A stretch of 64,000 bases of DNA from Rhynchosporium graminicola (taxonomy: Eukaryota > Ascomycota > Leotiomycetes > Helotiales > Ploettnerulaceae), in contig FJUW01000003.1 in NCBI GenBank assembly GCA_900074885.1, forward strand, positions 1,214,185 to 1,278,184, given 5' to 3'. Position numbers and translations under genes: made by a program. A model generated the notes under the pieces. It was not told where the DNA came from. It made no database searches and worked only from the letters and a program-made list of their open reading frames with translations. Below, piece by piece: positions 44,801-57,804 of this stretch (position 1 is the first letter of the stretch; every line of letters starts with the position of its first letter).

Positions 44801-44893
44801 TACGGGCCGCTTGAGGATGGATTGGGTGGGATTGGAAGTAATGTTTTTGGTGGGGATGAGGAGTTGTATCGTCAGTTAAGGGATTTGTTTTGA
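41851..44893 (+). CDS. Zn2Cys6 fungal-specific transcription factor
   Basis: Nuclear DNA-binding regulator. Exons 41851-42122, 42245-43097, 43549-43607, 43672-43864 and 43913-44893 give 785 aa with agreeing phases. The zinc cluster CNECKRRKIKCNGNTPCQRC follows C-x2-C-x6-C-x5-C-x2-C-x6-C, and its first Cys codon is split by intron 1. A basic linker (NPHTRAKRNR) precedes it and a coiled-coil-like QLQEQVDSLYASLNALR follows. The middle homology region is the fungal_trans domain, seen as LAWRIIGQ and ARMCIELGLHRRD, then LFWSIYVLDRRWSFGTGMPFALQD. The C-terminus is Gly-rich. Start is uncertain: Met at 41851 is used, another lies about 40 codons on. Intron 2 is 451 bp, unusually long here. Target genes unknown. 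Confidence 0.9.
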
Positions 44894-45827
44894 TTTATCT
44901 GTTTTGAGGCATAAGCGTTGTCGATATGGCTTCCTGGTGACAGCCTCTTGATTTCACCCAGCTATACGCACTTTCTTATCTACGTTGTACCGTAGTAAGA
45001 AATAATTATTTGATCATATGTTACTCTTCTTGGCATTATTTGCTCTCTTGTCGTGTCAGCTGAAGTTGCAGGCTAGAGAAATAGCGGAGCTTAGTACCTA
45101 AAGTTTCTCAAACTCATGTGAAAGAAACAGGTTAACCTACCAATGATTTATTTCATAAATCATTACACAAATGTAACTCATCAAGCTAAAGTATGAGTAT
45201 ACGGTGTCATTTTGTATATATGTTGAGTAGCCAGGGTTCAGAGATCCCGAGCGCAAACGCTATTGGCATTTCAAATTTTCATGTCGAAATGTGCACCGAT
45301 GCCTTCACACTAACGTGTTTTAAGTTTATCTAGACTCTTCTCAAACAAGATTTGCAGATCAATTCATGATAATCATCCAAGAGTGCATATGCAGATCTTA
45401 AGTTGAGCGGAGCCTGGAATTTTTCGGAGCTTCGATTTGTACAAAGTCATTGGCAATCAAGAGCAAGTTGACAACAGGTCTCTAGGCAAACTCAATTTTG
45501 AATCTAATAGGAACCGCTGTCGCTAGCAAAATGAACGGTACTTGGTTTTTCGAATTTGATTATCACAACAGTTTGTCTTGTTTCGAGCCTCAATTCATTC
45601 GTCAAGTTCCATCATTTATGATAGCAATGGGAGAAGGTTTGTTGCCTGACTCAAAGCTTTACGTTATCTATGAACATGCTATATCCTTTGTAGCAGATTT
45701 ATTGCGTGCGTTCAGTTCAATTTCAAGTCTAAGTTCAAGTCCTCTTATGTCCAGTTCTCAGTAAGGCGTCACTTGGTGCCACGACCATCAGCCTGAAACT
45801 CCACGTACCACGTTTTGGGGTACATGC
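44894..45827. other. Intergenic region, no gene seen
   Basis: 3' flank of the transcription factor and the lost 5' part of the amidase relic. An 88-codon frame at 45498-45764 is not supported by homology I recognise. Confidence 0.5.
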
Positions 45828-46972
45828 ATGATTACTACAGCCATTTCCAACCTCGATACGATCAGGTCTATGACGAGGACGGTTATAGATGCTGCCTCAC
45901 TCCTAAAAGCTATCGCTGGCAAAGATTCGAAAGATAACTATACCTCGAATACTTCACGCCTACCGGACTTTGTCAAAGCTTGTAGGCTTTCTGAGCTGGT
46001 AGGTAATCGAGTTAGCGTTCTTCGGAATGCCCTGGCCTTAGGCTCTTTTCCTGAACATGAACCTGCTAATTTTATGGCTTTTGAGGAAGCATTTAAAGTG
46101 TTGAAGGCGGCTGAAGCTAGTATCGTTGACAACAACATTAGCTTAACAGACGCCGAAGAGGTCTGGACATCATCATCCACAGTCATGTCTGCGGACGTCT
46201 TGATCGATCCGCCCAAAAATCTCGACATGTTGACTTACAGCCCTAAGAATTATTACGTCGCTTTCGAAAGTTCGCGGATTTGTACAGACACATCCTTCAG
46301 AAAAGCCTCCCAATCGAGATACCGCATCATGGGACCTAATACTTGCAGGTTCGATTCGCCGTCTCCAGAATCCAGACCTACTTATCGAAGTACCTTTTCT
46401 ATGGCGCTAATGGTGGCTTGTTTGGTGTTCTGGAGGGGTACGGTATCGAAGCAAGTTTTTGTTTCTGCAGATGACACCTCTCATCGCCTCGCGGCCTCTA
46501 CTGGAGTTCCTATGGGAGCTTACTTTCCTCAAGATCCATTCATGAGTACTGAAAGAGGCCTAGTGAAAGCGGCGGAAGGAATTCCGTAAGTCATCATTTG
46601 TCTCAGCAAAGCAATATTTTCACTCGCGGGGGAAATTCGGCACGTCAAAATTGCTATCGACGCAAAGTCCTCATTTTATCACGCCATTGCATGACTTTAT
46701 TAATGTACTGGCGTCAATTCGCAACTTCGAAATATGAGTGTGAGCAGTTTAAGAAGTAACACTCTAAAGGCATAATAATTTTTGATGACTTACTTAAGGT
46801 AGACAGCTCTCACTTCGCCGGAGACAGATTTGCCCGGTCTCGAACGTTGATGTGTCTCGTTTATTGACTTTCGCTTAGCTTTGGCATCAGTTTCATGGAA
46901 AGGCGGTGGTCGGAGGAGAAACTCATTGGAATGGCTTTTGCTCTCCGAGCAACGGAACTTGTGGAGATATGA
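45828..46972 (+). pseudogene. Amidase-signature family gene relic, 5'-truncated
   Basis: A fragment of an amidase-signature enzyme. MTRTVIDAASLLKAIAGKD is the conserved block after the catalytic core, and RLPDFVKACRLSELVGNRV continues it. Near the end of the long frame come ADDTSHRLAASTGVPM and ERGLVKAAEGIP. A GTAAGT donor at 46586 and an acceptor at 46877-46878 join in phase to FGISFMERRW and SEEKLIGMAFALRA, the usual C-terminus, stop at 46970. The upstream Ser-cis-Ser-Lys catalytic region (GGSS) is missing. About 100 residues between about 46240 and 46460 no longer resemble the family, suggesting compensating frameshifts. Not functional as an amidase. Confidence 0.65.
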
Positions 46973-47789
46973 GGTGATGCCTTGTAAGTCTCAATCTTTA
47001 CAGATGAAGGATATCATTGGAAGTTGAACTAGACGTGAGAATTGGGGAAACAACGTGTCAGCGTCCTCTGGTCGTACATGGCGCCACCTTGGATTTAATT
47101 TAGCTCCTCGAGTTAGACGAGTTTTACGTTTGATTCTTAAGCGCATGAAATAAAAATTGACTTGTGCTCCATTTTTACATTGATCAGAACCTCGTCATTT
47201 GAGGCTGGGCCATTTTGCTCCTGAGTAAAGTGTGCTCTCAATTACACAGAATACATTTTCATACTTGGTGAAAATTTCTTGAAAATTGAAGTTACAAGAT
47301 TATTCAGAAACTCTACCCAGGTGAAAGCTGACAATAGCAGAAGAATCATTCAAGTACTTGCATAATACTGTGTTTCGATTGCAGGAAGCTATTGAGAGTG
47401 TTTATTCTTGCTCACCGGGACAAGGCGAATCTACCATATTGTGAATTTATGACATCCGAGTACACATGGAACAATAATTGTTTGCTGAATCCAAAAATAA
47501 TCACTCGAACTAATCTCGAGGACATTACTCTTTATCAAGTCAAAAAGGCCTCGCGCGTGTGAAACCGCATACGGAAATAAACATTTGCAGTTCCGGTCTC
47601 GGATGCACCTTCCCCGCTGGTCCACCGGAACAAAACAACCCCACCATCCAAACGCACCCTCTACCATCTTCGTTTACGGACTAGGTGTTTATATTCGTTC
47701 TGGACTCACACATATGATCCCTAGATAGCATCACATCACCTCAAGTCGCCTTCATCTTACTATCTCAAGATTTATACCTCTAGTCAATC
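46973..47789. other. Promoter region of the isopropylmalate dehydrogenase gene
   Basis: Intergenic; no gene seen. A Leu3-like palindrome is listed separately. Confidence 0.5.
47593..47602. promoter_or_regulatory. Possible Leu3-type binding site
   Basis: CCGGTCTCGG lies 188 bp upstream of the dehydrogenase ATG and differs by one base from the Leu3 consensus CCGGNNCCGG. Leu3 controls leucine genes in yeast and other ascomycetes. A short site can occur by chance, so the position relative to a leucine gene is the main support. Confidence 0.35.
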
Positions 47790-49102
47790 ATGGCCTCCAA
47801 AGATTCTCCGGCATACTTAGCCACAAATCTAGTTTCTCGAGCAACTGCCACAGAACTTCGTTCCATCCTCCTTCTTCCAGGCGATGGTGTAGGACCTGAA
47901 GTTGCAGAAGAAGCCCTTAAGGTACTTTCCGCTATAACGAGGATATCTGGTGTTCAGTTCCGTGTTCGAAAAGCTCTCACAGGAGGTTGCAGTATCGATG
48001 CTCACGGCACACCACTGACCGACGAGGTATTACAATTTGCTAAAGAAAGCGATGCCATTCTTTTCGGCTCAGTTGGAGGCCCAAAATGGTCAGTCGAGGT
48101 TCTTCACACAATGCTCTTTGACATTCATCACTAAGTTCGTCAGGGGAGCCGGCGCCATCAGACCCGAAGCAGGTCTTCTCACACTCCGCAAAGAACTCTC
48201 TCTTTTCGCCAACCTCCGTCCCTGCAACTTACCATCCGCATCACTAACCATTCTTTCCCCACTGCGTCCCGAGATCATAGCTGGCACCAATTTCGTCATC
48301 GTCCGTGAGAATTGCGGAGGTGCGTACTTCGGTACCAAAGTTGAAGAAGAAGACTTCGCGAGTGATCCATGGGCTTACTCACGGTCTGAGATCGAGCGCG
48401 TCGCTATGGTGGCTGCGAAACTGGCTTATGCAATGGGTAAAGAGAACCCAAAATTGAGTTCTGATGGTAAAGGTGGACCGACTCAGGTCATCAGCTGCGA
48501 CAAGGCGAATGTTCTTGCCAGCTCGAGATTGTGGAGGAAAGTCGTCAGTGGGGTTTATGAGAAGGAGTATCCAGACATCAAACTCAGTCATCAACTTGCA
48601 GATAGTGCGGCGATGCTTATGATGAAAGCTCCTACTAGTTTTAATGGCGTGGCACTTATGGACAACACATTCGGAGACATCCTCAGCGATGTCGCGAGTG
48701 TGGTTCCTGGTAGCTTAGGATTGCTACCGAGTGCTAGTTTGAGCGGATGGCGTGCAGAAGGAGAATCGGGGAAATTGATGGGGCTTTATGAACCTGTGCA
48801 TGGAAGTGCACCTGACATTGCCGGGAAGGGCATTGTGAACCCGGTTGCAATGATTTTGTCCGTAGCGATGATGCTAAAGTATTCATTTGGGATGGTGAAG
48901 GAGGCCAAGGATATTGAGAATGCTGTGGCGAAGGTACTGGATGGCAAGGATGTTGGAGGACTAGAAATTCGAACTGGGTAAGTATTCTTCGACTCAGAGA
49001 AGTCGGCGACTAATGTGGCTTTCTAGTGATCTTGGAGGGAAAGCGAGTACGAAGGAGATGGGAGATGCGATTTGCCAAGTACTCCTAGGCGATTCTGAGT
49101 AG
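47790..49102 (+). CDS. leu2: 3-isopropylmalate dehydrogenase
   Basis: Leucine pathway enzyme that oxidatively decarboxylates 3-isopropylmalate with NAD+. Exons 47790-48088, 48144-48977 and 49027-49102 give 402 aa with agreeing phases; introns 55 and 49 bp. Motifs: LLPGDGVGPEV near the N-terminus, FGSVGGPKW joined to GAGAIRPEAGL across intron 1, VRENCGGAYFG (catalytic Tyr), CDKANVLASSRLW (catalytic Lys), LADSAAMLM and FGDILSDVAS (metal Asp), GSLGLLPSAS, and YEPVHGSAPDIAGKG (NAD+ site). It is about 35-40 residues longer than yeast Leu2 and starts with an extra segment (MASKDSPAYLATNLVSRATA) that might be a targeting peptide. It could be a second paralogue rather than the main gene. Confidence 0.9.
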
Positions 49103-52100
49103 TTTGAAAGATACGTTGAAGTGCTGTGCGATGTATCATTATAGAAAGCTTCATAGGTCGGTTGTCATGACAGAAAAGAGTTGACATTTGCAGACCTCAT
49201 GTCTCGAGACTGACCCGATGAAAACAAATTAAATATATCCAGCCCTGTAACAGCTTCATGACTGAGAGAAAGGAGTAGGCTGAATCTCACATAATAATCT
49301 TGTGACTGGCGAACATACCTGAGTAAAGCTCTCAAATACGTAGTGCCAAGTTGCCGTATCTCCTAGCACTTACCCAGGAGTTATACTGAATTCATTCCGA
49401 AGCCCTCTCCTTATGGATATCAAAGCAGCTCACGCTAATCTGCACTGAATGATCCTATTGGTTCAAGGAACACATTGAGTGAAAATATGCGCCATGAAAG
49501 GCTTTTGCGAAATGTTTACTTCTCGAGCTTCGGTTTCGATTTCTACAAACTTTCGCCGACCATCTGCCACTCTCCTATTGTCCTCAACCTTGGATATCTT
49601 ACTCATCCTTCTTCTTTTTAGCCGTCGACCCTTCAACCTTCTTTACTCCCGTGCCTGATGTGAAATGCCTTATGGACTCAAAACAGATGACAGTGGGGAA
49701 CAGATATTTGACAGCGAATATTCCACTTTAACCCTACGAGCTTTGACCACATGTCTAATTCGACTTTCATACAGAGTCAGCAAGCCGCACTCAGAAGGCT
49801 ACGTTAGTTACTGCTATGTTCATATGACTTGATTCGTGAGTCGGTTTTCCTAGCCCGGGAATCGAGAAAGAAAAAACATGAAACCAAAAGATTTCCGCAC
49901 CAATTCGAATTCTTCGGCACCAGGCGTTAGATCTTTGAACTCATATAGCTGAAGCTAGTGATTCCCAGGAAAGAGAAGAATGTGGCTAGTAAGAAAGCTG
50001 AACTCTGATTTGCGTTTGTTAGATGAAGGAGAAGAGTGATTAGTTGACTTGTCTGGGGGATCGAAGAAAAGACTCACAATTACTTGAGATTGTGAGGATA
50101 AAAAAGGATTAGATGACTATAAGCCTACAGGGTTTACCTTGAATCTAGTAAAACCTCTGTTAGGCCGTTGATTGTTAGTCGGTTGGCCAAGCATGTACAG
50201 CATCCTAGTGAAAGTCTCTGAGATTCCACAAATCGGGACCGAAAGAGAGAAGTTTAAATAATCTGTTCAGTTCTGAAATTTTAAGATGAACCGCTCCCAC
50301 TTACTCAATGCTTTACTACATTTGAGCATCAGCTGGGAAGATATTATAGACAATTTTCTGAAGAAACTTCGAGCACAGCTTTAAAGGATAATATGGACGT
50401 CCTACCAGATCTATGCTCTTTGAAGTGATAAAAATCGATAAAAAAGGTTCTAGGACATGATTCCGGGCCAGGGTTGAGCAACGTTATCCTTTTCTGAGAT
50501 AGGATAACCTATATTCTCGCCTGAACTCTGAATCCCATAACCTCTAATAACCAAATGAGCAGAAGAAGGTCAAGCTTGTGTCTAAACTACCCGGGAACCT
50601 AGTCTGAAGAATTCAGTGACCGAGAGTAAAATGTACTCCTGCCACTGGGAATCTTGCATAGTGAAATTCGGCTTCAGTGGGTGCGTCGCAGAGGGGATTT
50701 AGGGGATTGAGGATCTTGGGGAAGACACAAGACATCTTTTTTATCGACTTTGAAGGGGTGTACTTGAGCTTCCTTTTGTCATTTTAAGGGAAGGCTGTCG
50801 CGGTTCCGTATTATCTTTTGTGTAGTAATGTGCAGCTTCTTATTCGATTTCTTGCCATCACTTTTCGTTTCACCTTTGGTCCGGTTAATCTGAGTATTAA
50901 GCTACTTGCTCACCAAAATCATCTCATAATAGATCGCAAGCACTCGAGTAAAGGTAAAATGGCAATCCGATTGCCTAGATATAAGCTATGAAAGGCTTGA
51001 ATAGGCTGCATGCATAGAAAAGCGTCCAGATTAACTTTCATTTCCTGCTTTACATCTATCAATCGCTTCTCAATCCTGGCTTCGATTAGAAAGCTCCTCA
51101 CGCTCTCTACGCCAGTAAATATCTCAAGAGACTAATACGTATCTCTCTCTAACTTATAGGTATTTGTCGAAGAGAAATACACAAGTCAATAGTATAATGA
51201 ACTCAGGCAGAATTAACTCACCTTGCCGCCCGCAGGTTCCCACCCACAGGTGATAGGTTCAAACAAATTTTCAGGAAAAGCACGATGAGAATAAATTTGC
51301 ATCATCCTTATCGAAAGCTAAAACTCATATGCTTATTTAAGGCTCTTCATATTCCACGGAGCAGCTTATGAGGAAATTCCAGACAACATTTCAAGTGTTT
51401 TATCGCTTGATCATCGAAGTACCCTTCAAAAGGTTGCCATAAACGAAGGGACGAAATTTTATTACTCAAGATATCTCCGGGCCGTTGGAACGTTATAAGT
51501 GGGAGAATCAACTCAGAATCTTAGTAGAGTCAACGACAGGAAGATACTTATCAGATAACAGCAAGATAAAAGAATGGCAGCATGAATACTGTACACAAGT
51601 AGAAGAATTCAAGACTGAATCCCCGCGGATAAGCAGTAAGCCTCGCTCTTCATTCGAATCATTTGAGCACCGGCATATTCAGCCACTAAAAGGATGTTTG
51701 AACTCGTCCTCATTTCCATATTTTCGCGAAAATGGAGAGCATATCACACAAAGACTGACATGCCAACCCAATCAATCCGAGTCTTTCAATAAATATTGGA
51801 GAGCGGGGTGTGAGGGAAATGCTTATATAGACAACTTTGATCTGTACTTGCGGGAGAAAGGAAGACAACTTCACTGCTGCGGTAGATAACGGGGATTCAG
51901 GTTCTAATCACATTTGACTTGTTCTTGCAAGCTGTGACCGAATGAATTTGATATCACTCCATAGAATTGCGAACTTGGTAGACTCCTTAAAAAAACGAGT
52001 GAGTGGCACAAAGCGTTATTGATGGGCGCCACCTGGGTATTGATTCCAGCTTCGTTAGTGTATTCGGCATTCATCTGCAGAAGAAGGTAATGAAGTTGAA

Positions 52101-55100
52101 GAAATGTGACTCGGTCACGATATATAACTGCTATTAAGCCCAGTGTATTTGTTCCGCACACTTTGCTTTTCAAACAATCAACTCATACAAGCAACCCTCT
52201 CTACCAGATGTACCATCGTCCCGAGTTCGGTAACCAAGAGACGTGAAGACAAGGTAATAGATGCCGAGGGTTGGATTTGGAAGTGTTCATAATTAGCGTC
52301 GGGGGATGGATTCAAAGCTGTGGGACGAAATCTCGGGAAATGACAGCATAACGAGATTTGGCAGCATGTATTTCTACTTTTCACATGTTGACCACCTCGA
52401 ATATCTAGCGGGCGCCTTCCCTCGCGGCAAACTGATTGGAATATCATGACGACTAGCTCGTATGAGCGGCCTTGACCTATATGATGCTTTAAAAGTATCT
52501 GTCATGAAAGTCAGCTTTATTTGAGTTGAGATATGCTTTTATGAGACTCCTTCGCCGAATGCTGCAGCTGCCTTCAATCTGAAAATTGGCCCCCTCCCAG
52601 CATCCTTGAAAGGTATACTCTGGACACTTCACAAATCCTTCGTAAAGAGTCGAGGTGAAGTCAGGGTGTAATAACTACCTTTAGCCACGAAAGTTTCTCA
52701 GATTTCAAAGTTGCAACGGAGTCAGATCTTGATACAATAATGCCCCAATTTCTAACTATCATCTCAAGAGACCTTCGACGTGCTGACATATCATCCAAAT
52801 AGATAATAGCATCAAATGGAAACGCAGAGCTAGAATATGCCTTGGTAAGAGATCAAACTTTGTATTGATGCATTGCCTGCTGTTGCAAGTTATAGTATTC
52901 GATCCAGAGCTGGAAGAAAACAGAACTTTTTTGGAACTTTTTCGCCCATCTACTTATTACAAGAGTCTTGATGGCATAGAATCCTATCTGCCTCATATCA
53001 CATTAAATATCTGCGAGTGCTTCTTATTGGTCACACACGCCTGTGAGTATTGCTTCATACCGGACAGAAAATCAATTAAAAAGCCTTCCAGTTTCTCGTT
53101 ACATGGAAAACCACGAGGTTCGCGATATGAAAGAAGTTACCTGGGTTTGTCATTTGACGGGGCAAAGAGTTTCAAAACACTACACAGGTTTTGACGGATG
53201 AGGTACTCTAAGAGATCTGGACAGATAGTAGATAGGAGATTTTAGTCTTTGACTTGTTAAGAAGAATCGTGACAAGAACCGAAAAGACGTCTTTTTCATA
53301 GATGACAACAGACGTTAGAGGAGTATTGACAGCGAAGATGACAATACAGACCCTAGGTGTACGCGAACTAGTTCCGTAGCACCGCTTATCCTCGATTCAA
53401 ATTCACAATGACAACGATACTGCTTCGCATAACCAGTATCTTGCCGGTTCGAATGAAGCAAAAGACGAAAAATAAAGGCAGAAGCTTTGCTGGGATTGTC
53501 GTCATGGATTTTTGGTACTGACTTCTTTCGCAAAGGATAGAAGTTGACTTAAACACCTGTCCACAACAAATTACCGGCGCTATTGTGCTTAATCGCTTTG
53601 CTTAGACGGATTGTGCAAATGGGAGATTCAAGCCTACCTCTTGATAATGAGTCGATTAGTATATTAAAGCCGTAGAAGAAGGTTCAACTGATATTCACTG
53701 AAAACGATTGAAGTGTCGCTATCGATTTGAATGTTCTGTGTTCTCTGCTATCTTTATAAACGTTAGTGTTTTGGTGAGAATTTAAAGTTAATATGAAACT
53801 CAGAATAGATATTACTACTAAGAACGATTATGTCTGTAGATCTGAGGAAGTAGTATAAATCGTTAATGCGAAGTCGTTGATAGACTTGTGCAAAGCTAAT
53901 AAACCTGCGATAGAAGGACTTTAGTACAAGTCTACCATATGGAAAGCTATCTAAATAGGATACGCGGTGTTGTCAGACGAGCTATGGATATTGATAGTAG
54001 TAGATCTATCCGCTTGATAGCAGAAATCCCGAATACTGAACCTTAGGTTCGGCACGGGGTCTCTATGGTGAAAGCTTCCTCGAGTACTGAGGTCTGTATC
54101 TAGGCATTACTCTCATTCTCTGGAAGAACTTCATGCTACAGATAGCCAGATCAAGTAAATAGGAAAGTAGTCTGTTAACTCGGACTTGGGATATAAGCTG
54201 GGAAGATTTCCGATTCTACGAGGAGAAAAGCGGAGGCAGATATGGAATATTGAAAATAGTAGATGGACTGCCACTTTGACAACAAAAGAGACTTGCCGAA
54301 AATGACAACGTGAAGTCTGAGGGTTAATTGCCAGTTGTTGGCCGGAGTTTTCCCTTTGTCTCTGTGACTAGTTCCAGAATCTGCATCGCCGCTGATCCTT
54401 GTTTCCTGCGTTCATCCTTACTACAAAATCAAACCTAGAAGCCTATAGCCTAAAGAGCGCGAAGATCCAAGCATCAGGTTGCTGAAGTTAACTCCTCTTG
54501 ATGCTTGTCGTGTTGAGAAGGCGGAATGTAGATGATAAATAGAATGAAGCTGCTATGATATACCTGTTGTCGTACTGAACCAAGAAGTGAAACCCGATTT
54601 CGCTAATAATCACCATTCCCCCGTTCCTGTACCTGAATGAAATCGCTAAGACGGCGTCAGCTTACTATACTCGCTCTCTTTGGTGATGAATAGCTTACTT
54701 CATGTCCTCAAATAGCACTTGGTTCACTCTCAACACCGAATAAACAATGAGTTATCATAATATTTCAACTCACCGGCTACGTTTCTCATTCTTCCAAGCC
54801 CTTCGTCCTTCACTTCTCCTGCAGCAGCCACATCAGCAGCCCAACACATGTTTGGCTGGAATCATATTTTTCAACCTCCAAGGATCAGGGTGTATAACTA
54901 ACAACCATATCACACATCCTTACTTTTTTAACAGATATCCAGCGGCAGAGTTCGACTGTCTTCCGAGGGCGTTGGTTAGTCCATAACCTCCTCTGCAAAA
55001 GTGAAAGAGATGTTTTGGAGACTGGATATCCAGAGCCTCACATGAAAATCTTATAATATAGGGCAATTTTTCACAGAGATAAGATGATATTCTCTGGGAA

Positions 55101-57804
55101 GGTAGATGAAACTTTACCGACCGGATAAGGATGGATGGTCGGCAATAATAGAGACCGTTGAAATGTGGAAAATTGATAGCAAAACTTAAGCACTTTGGCG
55201 ATGTGACCTAAAAAGCCCTATCGCTCGGCATCCTGCATTGTCTCATTTTACAAATCTCCTGTGAAAACAAAATGCCTTTGAAATGCGGTCCGAAGGGTAA
55301 CTTCTATCGTGGGGACGAAAGTTCCACGCTTTCCCTTGCCTGATCAGGTCGCTCGTTGATGATCAGATGTCTTTTCGTCAAACCATGGCGGGCGGTTTAT
55401 ATATATGCTGTTACTCTGTTATCTGTAAGCTCCATTGCGAGCTTGACAAATAGACCCGCAGAATGTTCCGTTTCACTTTTTAGATGTATACTTTGAAGGA
55501 CATTCACTTCCTTCTCACCAGCCCTGCAAGCACAACTATAGCTAATTCCGAAAAAAGCAGAACTCAACGCCCTATTCAAGTTCTGCTACTCCCAAGTCCA
55601 AGTATGTGATATCCAGAGAGCATCTAGCACTCGTTGAGAACTCATGAAATTCGAACCCTTGTTCGACGACGGCGGTGTCTAAGAAGTGATAGCACTACAA
55701 TACTTGATAGCAAAGATCTACATGATTCTCCAACAGCAAGCACCGAAGCTTTTGCTGAAATCATTCCATTTTTCATTCCAGTCCAAGGGGTTTTATACAT
55801 ATGAAGCCAACCACATATCTCTCACGGACTTTGATTTGGTTATTTTGCTTTCCCCAAGTTGATCCTTGGATAAGGGTTTCTTGCTCTGCGTCCTCGCATA
55901 CCCTTTCTAATTTCTCTCTAGGCTAGCTATTTATCTCTCTACATATACTACATACCTAAGCGAACCTCATTCCCAAGACCAAAACAAAACGCCGACTTCC
56001 CGCTGTAGATTTACAGTCCATTCACTAATCAAGCCTTGTCAATACATCAATCCAGGTATTCAAGCACAACACCTTCATCACCATTATCTTACTTCCATAT
56101 CTAGCACTTCAACTCACATCAAAAGCACAAATTCCTCAGATTACCAGACCATCGTCCTTACTTCCCTTATCCACGCATTCAACATCACCCACTAAACCGC
56201 AAACACGACACCTCCCCATCTCCCACACAACTCCCTCTTGACATTCTCCCTCCACCCCCCCCGAAAAAGTAACCAACAAACAATTCCGAGCTACTAAGCT
56301 ACGTATAAACACCAACCCCCGCAAACTCTTCATTTCTTCTCTTCTCTACTCCACAATATCCATCGAAACAATAGCCTAATTGATTTCAGAGCAGCGTCTT
56401 CGATTGTAGTGTTCGGTCTCCATCGGCAGCGGCCGCTCTTCATGATTCTATCATGAAATGCTTTTCCAAGACAGAATAGGAAATTCAATGGAGAAAGAAG
56501 CGTATTGTGATAGCTAGCTAGGATCGAGTTGGGTTGAGAAGCGGAAGTAGTATGATTGCGGGTGATGGTAGGGTTTCCTTTGTTTGGAACGGAACTTCGG
56601 GAGGCAGAACTACCGTAGTTGGCGAGCGAGCGAGACGGACAGTGACAGTGGTATATATATATATATATATATATCTTGACAGCAATAACCGTTCATGTTC
56701 ACGTTTATCTTTGGTTTTTTCTTTTATTTCTTATATATATGTCTTTTTTTTACACTAGATATGTAGCACACGTGTGTACTGAGATATATTACCGAGTAGC
56801 TGTGTCTATCAAGTATTCCTCGCGCACTGTAAATCACTCTTTCTTTCGAGACCAGACAATTATCTCACCGTCTCTCGTCCCTTCTCCTCCTCCTCCTTCT
56901 CCTCCTTCCCTTCCTCCACCCATTCATTCACACTGAACCTCACACTTCTCCCATCTCCGCTTCTTCCGCTTCTTTTTCTTCTTCTCCTCCTCCTTCTCCT
57001 CCTTCCAAAGTTCCACCAACACCAGAGCTACTCAGATACTCCACTCCAATGTCCACTCTATCCACCAATCCCCACTCCAAACTCTCTCTCCCCAGTCCAA
57101 ACCCAGCCTCTGCCTCTATCTAGATCTAGATCCAGATCTCGAAACGAACCAGCTCAGAGCCGAGTAGAGCATAAGCGGCTCATACACACCCACCGCCGAG
57201 AGACCTACCTGATAACCTGCCAGACTTCAACAGTGTTTGCAACCCGCTGGCAGCTGGCTGGCGGGCTGAAAGGCATGCAATATCATCTCTCACCTTACGA
57301 TAAGCAGTCAAGGCATTCATTCATCCATTCCTCGAGTCATCCCTCATCATGTCATGAAAGGAACAAAAAATCAATAGTTCATTTCATCTCCTCTGTTTCA
57401 TCTTATCTACCTCAAATCGACTCATATCATCAAACACACCCACCCCTCGGCCCCATCTTACTTCATATCTCCCAAGTCCTTAATAATGTCTCCAAATAAA
57501 CACATCACATCACATCCATTCACCAAGCAAAGAGCATTGAGGCTTTACGTTAACATTTTGATTCTTCTAATCCTACATTTTGACTCGATCTCTACCTAAG
57601 GCCGACCGAGTAAGACCACGCTATGCGATTTCATTTTACCCCACAAATCATATTCTCACTCCATGTGATGACATTGAGAAAAGGACCGACGCCCTGCGCC
57701 GGGTAGAAAACCTCTCGACTAAAACGTGACTTATGCAGAAAGAAAGAACTCAAGAACAAATGCGGGACGAGCAAACAGAAACAGAAGAGGAAACAACAAC
57801 CAGT
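49103..57804. other. 8.7-kb region without recognisable genes
   Basis: This lies between two convergent genes. It is neither heavily RIP-degraded nor visibly repetitive. The longest frames (for example 51485-51889, 134 codons, + and 52865-53194, 109 codons, +) show no family and no coherent splice partners. At its right end the plus strand has promoter-like features: a (TA) run at 56652-56673, a CTCCTC-rich pyrimidine tract at 56870-57010 and further CT-rich sequence to 57120. No tRNA or 5S rRNA was seen by eye. Confidence 0.4.

Noticed and set aside
46340..46365. tRNA-like T-arm sequence GCAGGTTCGATTCG
   Set aside because: No matching acceptor, D or anticodon arms at the right distances; it lies inside the amidase relic.
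41851..49102. A functional cluster of transcription factor, amidase and isopropylmalate dehydrogenase
   Set aside because: The amidase is a relic and the spacing is large; adjacency alone does not support co-regulation.
51485..51889. 134-codon plus-strand frame in the gene-poor region
   Set aside because: No recognisable family, no intron partners, and similar to chance frames at this base composition; kept only as a possible lead.
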